Position numbers and translations under genes: made by a program | Part shown: positions 41,556-41,680 of the stretch, one piece after another | How positions within the stretch are numbered: the stretch's first letter is position 1 | How the letters are laid out: the number at the start of each line of letters is the position of its first letter | Source: Lachnospiraceae bacterium | GTDB taxonomy: Bacteria; Bacillota; Clostridia; Lachnospirales; Lachnospiraceae | DNA: 41,680 nt | Assembly: GCA_022769625.1 (NCBI GenBank) | Contig: JALEJP010000037.1 | Coordinates: forward strand, 1-41,680 | Direction: 5' to 3' | Notes under the pieces: generated by a model | The model's input: only the letters and a program-made list of their open reading frames with translations | The model's database searches: none | What the model was told of the DNA's origin: nothing

Positions 41556-41680
41556 TTACTCATTCTCATACCAGCCGACCACTCCGGGATTCAGGTTGAT
41601 ATTGATCTGTTTTACTTCCTGATATTCTTCCAGACCGTGAACACCAAGCTCACGTCCGATACCACTCATCTTATAACCAC
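41556..41680 (-). CDS. Aldehyde dehydrogenase, C-terminal end only
   Basis: The minus-strand frame entering from the right edge encodes GYKMSGIGRELGVHGLEEY and ends about 20 residues later with a stop at 41556. This is the C-terminal oligomerisation end of NAD(P)-dependent aldehyde dehydrogenases of the betaine-aldehyde/ALDH9-like group (GGYKxSGxGRELG). The catalytic part is outside the window, so the substrate cannot be judged. Confidence 0.88.
   Translation of the reverse strand, partial: GYKMSGIGRELGVHGLEEYQEVKQININLNPGVVGWYENE

Noticed and set aside
1-41680. CRISPR arrays, insertion sequences, prophage, tRNA or rRNA genes
   Set aside because: No regularly spaced repeats, transposase, integrase, phage structural genes, CCA-ended cloverleaf or rRNA-like sequence was seen on either strand.

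Overview
The window looks like chromosomal DNA of a low-to-moderate GC, anaerobic, Gram-positive Clostridia, most likely a gut Lachnospiraceae. The evidence is a SCIFF ranthipeptide locus, a citrate-synthase candidate of the HMGL (Re-face) family next to a eukaryote-like NADP isocitrate dehydrogenase, a Csp-like subtilase, RemA, a lone EF-G paralogue, strong AGGAGG ribosome binding sites and TTGACA/TATAAT promoters. Most genes lie on the minus strand. I see no rRNA, tRNA, IS element, prophage or CRISPR array. The window is cut inside a gene at each end: NAD(P)HX repair on the left, aldehyde dehydrogenase on the right.

Layout. (1) 1-2963, minus: the Nnr NAD(P)HX repair enzyme, a predicted three-way-junction RNA fold in the rex-nnr gap, the redox sensor Rex, and aspartate kinase. 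(2) 3150-5066, plus: an ABC-F ATPase ending at a bidirectional terminator. (3) 5162-8578, minus: one operon of candidate Re-citrate synthase, a FadR-type GntR regulator and NADP isocitrate dehydrogenase. It is driven by a TTGACA-N17-TACAAT promoter whose spacer and -10 box are covered by a perfect 26-bp palindrome, a very good operator candidate. (4) 8570-12600: two divergent subtilisin-like proteases, a tiny Cys/Gly/Asn-rich membrane peptide, a 44-aa charged protein and two overlapping unknown genes. (5) 12697-14661: cinA and pgsA. (6) 14856-19077: an unknown membrane protein, then the housekeeping operon yicC-remA-gmk-rpoZ-rimO. (7) 19122-23015: a large secreted multidomain GH20 glycosidase. 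(8) 23204-26614: rqcH (ribosome quality control), a decayed ECF-transporter locus whose S component and ATPase survive only as fused fragments behind an intact-looking structured leader, and an unknown protein. (9) 26780-29309 leuS, and 29383-30033 a Lit-like lipoprotein transacylase. (10) 30052-37361, minus: the SCIFF precursor scfA, its radical SAM maturase scfB, secDF, recJ and an unknown membrane protein. (11) 37417-39062: a secreted trigger-factor-like lipoprotein and a NusG-domain-II protein. (12) 39186-41347: an EF-G paralogue with non-canonical G motifs, including Tyr in place of the catalytic His.

Functional themes are redox and NAD(P)H homeostasis (Nnr, Rex, ICDH), glutamate-directed oxidative TCA flux under a dedicated regulator, protein synthesis and rescue (LeuS, ABC-F, RqcH, RimO, EF-G paralogue), and protein export, lipoprotein and extracytoplasmic folding (SecDF, Lit, foldase lipoprotein, SCIFF). 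The least explained items are the rex-nnr RNA fold, the operator-promoter at 8543-8578, the leader hairpin in front of the dead ECF genes, and the cluster of small unknown genes around the two proteases.
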